Origin: Lachnospiraceae bacterium
Lineage (GTDB): Bacteria; Bacillota; Clostridia; Lachnospirales; Lachnospiraceae
NCBI GenBank assembly: GCA_015056795.1
Contig: SVFO01000003.1
Span: 78,987-142,986, forward strand
Reading direction: 5' to 3'
Length of the DNA stretch: 64,000 nucleotides
In this document: piece after piece, positions 63,687 through 64,000 of the stretch
Numbering within the stretch: position 1 is the first letter of the stretch
How the letters are laid out: each line of letters starts with the position of its first letter
Position numbers and translations under genes: made by a program
Notes under the pieces: generated by a model
The model's database searches: none
The model's input: the letters and a program-made list of their open reading frames with translations, nothing else
Told to the model about the DNA's origin: nothing

Positions 63687-63713
63687 TTATACACGCATCT
63701 ATAGAAATTGCAA
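63686..63713 (-). promoter_or_regulatory. Promoter of the MarR-ABC operon
   Basis: TTGCAA (63708-63713) and TATAAT (63686-63691) on the minus strand are 16 bases apart. Confidence 0.7.
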
Positions 63714-63764
63714 GCCCTATTTTTCACTTTATTAGAATTTAATAATTCCTACAGATATTTCATG

Positions 63765-64000
63765 CTAATACGGGCTTGCAAAGCTTTCTGCCTTGGCAAC
63801 GGCCTCCTCCAGCGTCATTCCATAGAAATTGCCCGCTCCAAAATATCTTCCAGACTTCTTGTCATCCACAAATGCTCCAACAACCACGCCAGGGATGGCA
63901 CTTTCTGGTGCATTCGGTGCGTTCGGTCCGCCAAGGTCCGTGCGACACCAACCGGGATCCGTCAGGTTGATCATGACGTCAGTCCCCTGCAGCTTTGAGC
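63765..64000 (-). CDS. C-terminal part of a short-chain dehydrogenase (cut by window end)
   Basis: The frame is open to the window edge. NLTDPGWCRTDLGGPNAPNAPESA is the segment after the catalytic Tyr/Lys region of SDR oxidoreductases, in which PGWxxTDMGG is typical. The end AEFAxPY-like tail reads AKAESFASPY. The Rossmann-fold half and active site lie outside the window, so the substrate cannot be named. Confidence 0.8.
   Translation of the reverse strand, partial: SKLQGTDVMINLTDPGWCRTDLGGPNAPNAPESAIPGVVVGAFVDDKKSGRYFGAGNFYGMTLEEAVAKAESFASPY

Overview
The window looks like a chromosomal piece of a Gram-positive, low-to-moderate GC Clostridia member, most likely Lachnospiraceae. The signs are strong AGGAGG-type ribosome binding sites, many hairpin-plus-T-run terminators, sigma-A type promoters, a catabolite-responsive element, a YesM/YesN-type two-component pair beside a sugar ABC transporter, UPF0735 and DUF1653 proteins, zinc-ribbon membrane proteins and HD-GYP proteins. 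Nearly every gene lies on the minus strand. The plus-strand exceptions are a tRNA-Gly, an ECF sigma/anti-sigma pair and a PAP2 phosphatase. No CRISPR array, rRNA, transposase or integrase was seen.

Layout. 1-8.4 kb holds a PpiC-type foldase lipoprotein, ilvE, folA and thyA (separated by two small unknown genes and vestiges of both neighbours), an XRE-orotate phosphoribosyltransferase fusion, a beta-CASP nuclease and a Ser/Glu/Lys-repeat membrane protein. 8.6-20.85 kb is an accessory-looking block. It starts at tRNA-Gly(GCC) and ends at an 18-bp copy of that tRNA's 3' end. It carries an HD-GYP protein, a DUF4003-like protein, a tightly overlapping four-gene operon for exported proteins of unknown function, a broken acetyltransferase, an unknown gene, a fused pair of gene remnants and a small XRE regulator. 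20.9-30.7 kb has the sigma/anti-sigma pair, an operon of an acyltransferase, a giant membrane/beta-propeller/HD-GYP sensor and a BMP-type binding protein, and a GH3 family protein with an altered catalytic motif.

30.8-46 kb has a candidate non-coding RNA, the aspartate-family operon (UPF0735, hom, lysC), a YesN/YesM two-component system with a sugar ABC transporter, glyA, and PAP2 and glycosyltransferase genes. 46-57.6 kb has mutY with DUF1653, a CPBP protease, an OmpR/EnvZ-type pair, a glutaredoxin-like gene with a perfect consensus promoter, a nonsense-interrupted membrane-protein gene, two zinc-ribbon proteins with long charged repeats, and aquaporin. 57.7-64 kb has pepT, a heterodimeric ABC exporter with its MarR regulator and twin operators, and the end of a short-chain dehydrogenase.

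The most interesting unexplained items are the exported four-gene operon, the propeller/HD-GYP sensor operon, the XRE-OPRT fusion lacking catalytic-loop residues, the tRNA-end-flanked block, and the promoter-to-terminator RNA unit at 30.8-31.2 kb. Coordinates, motifs and starts come from reading the sequence. Family names come from recognition of motifs without database searches.
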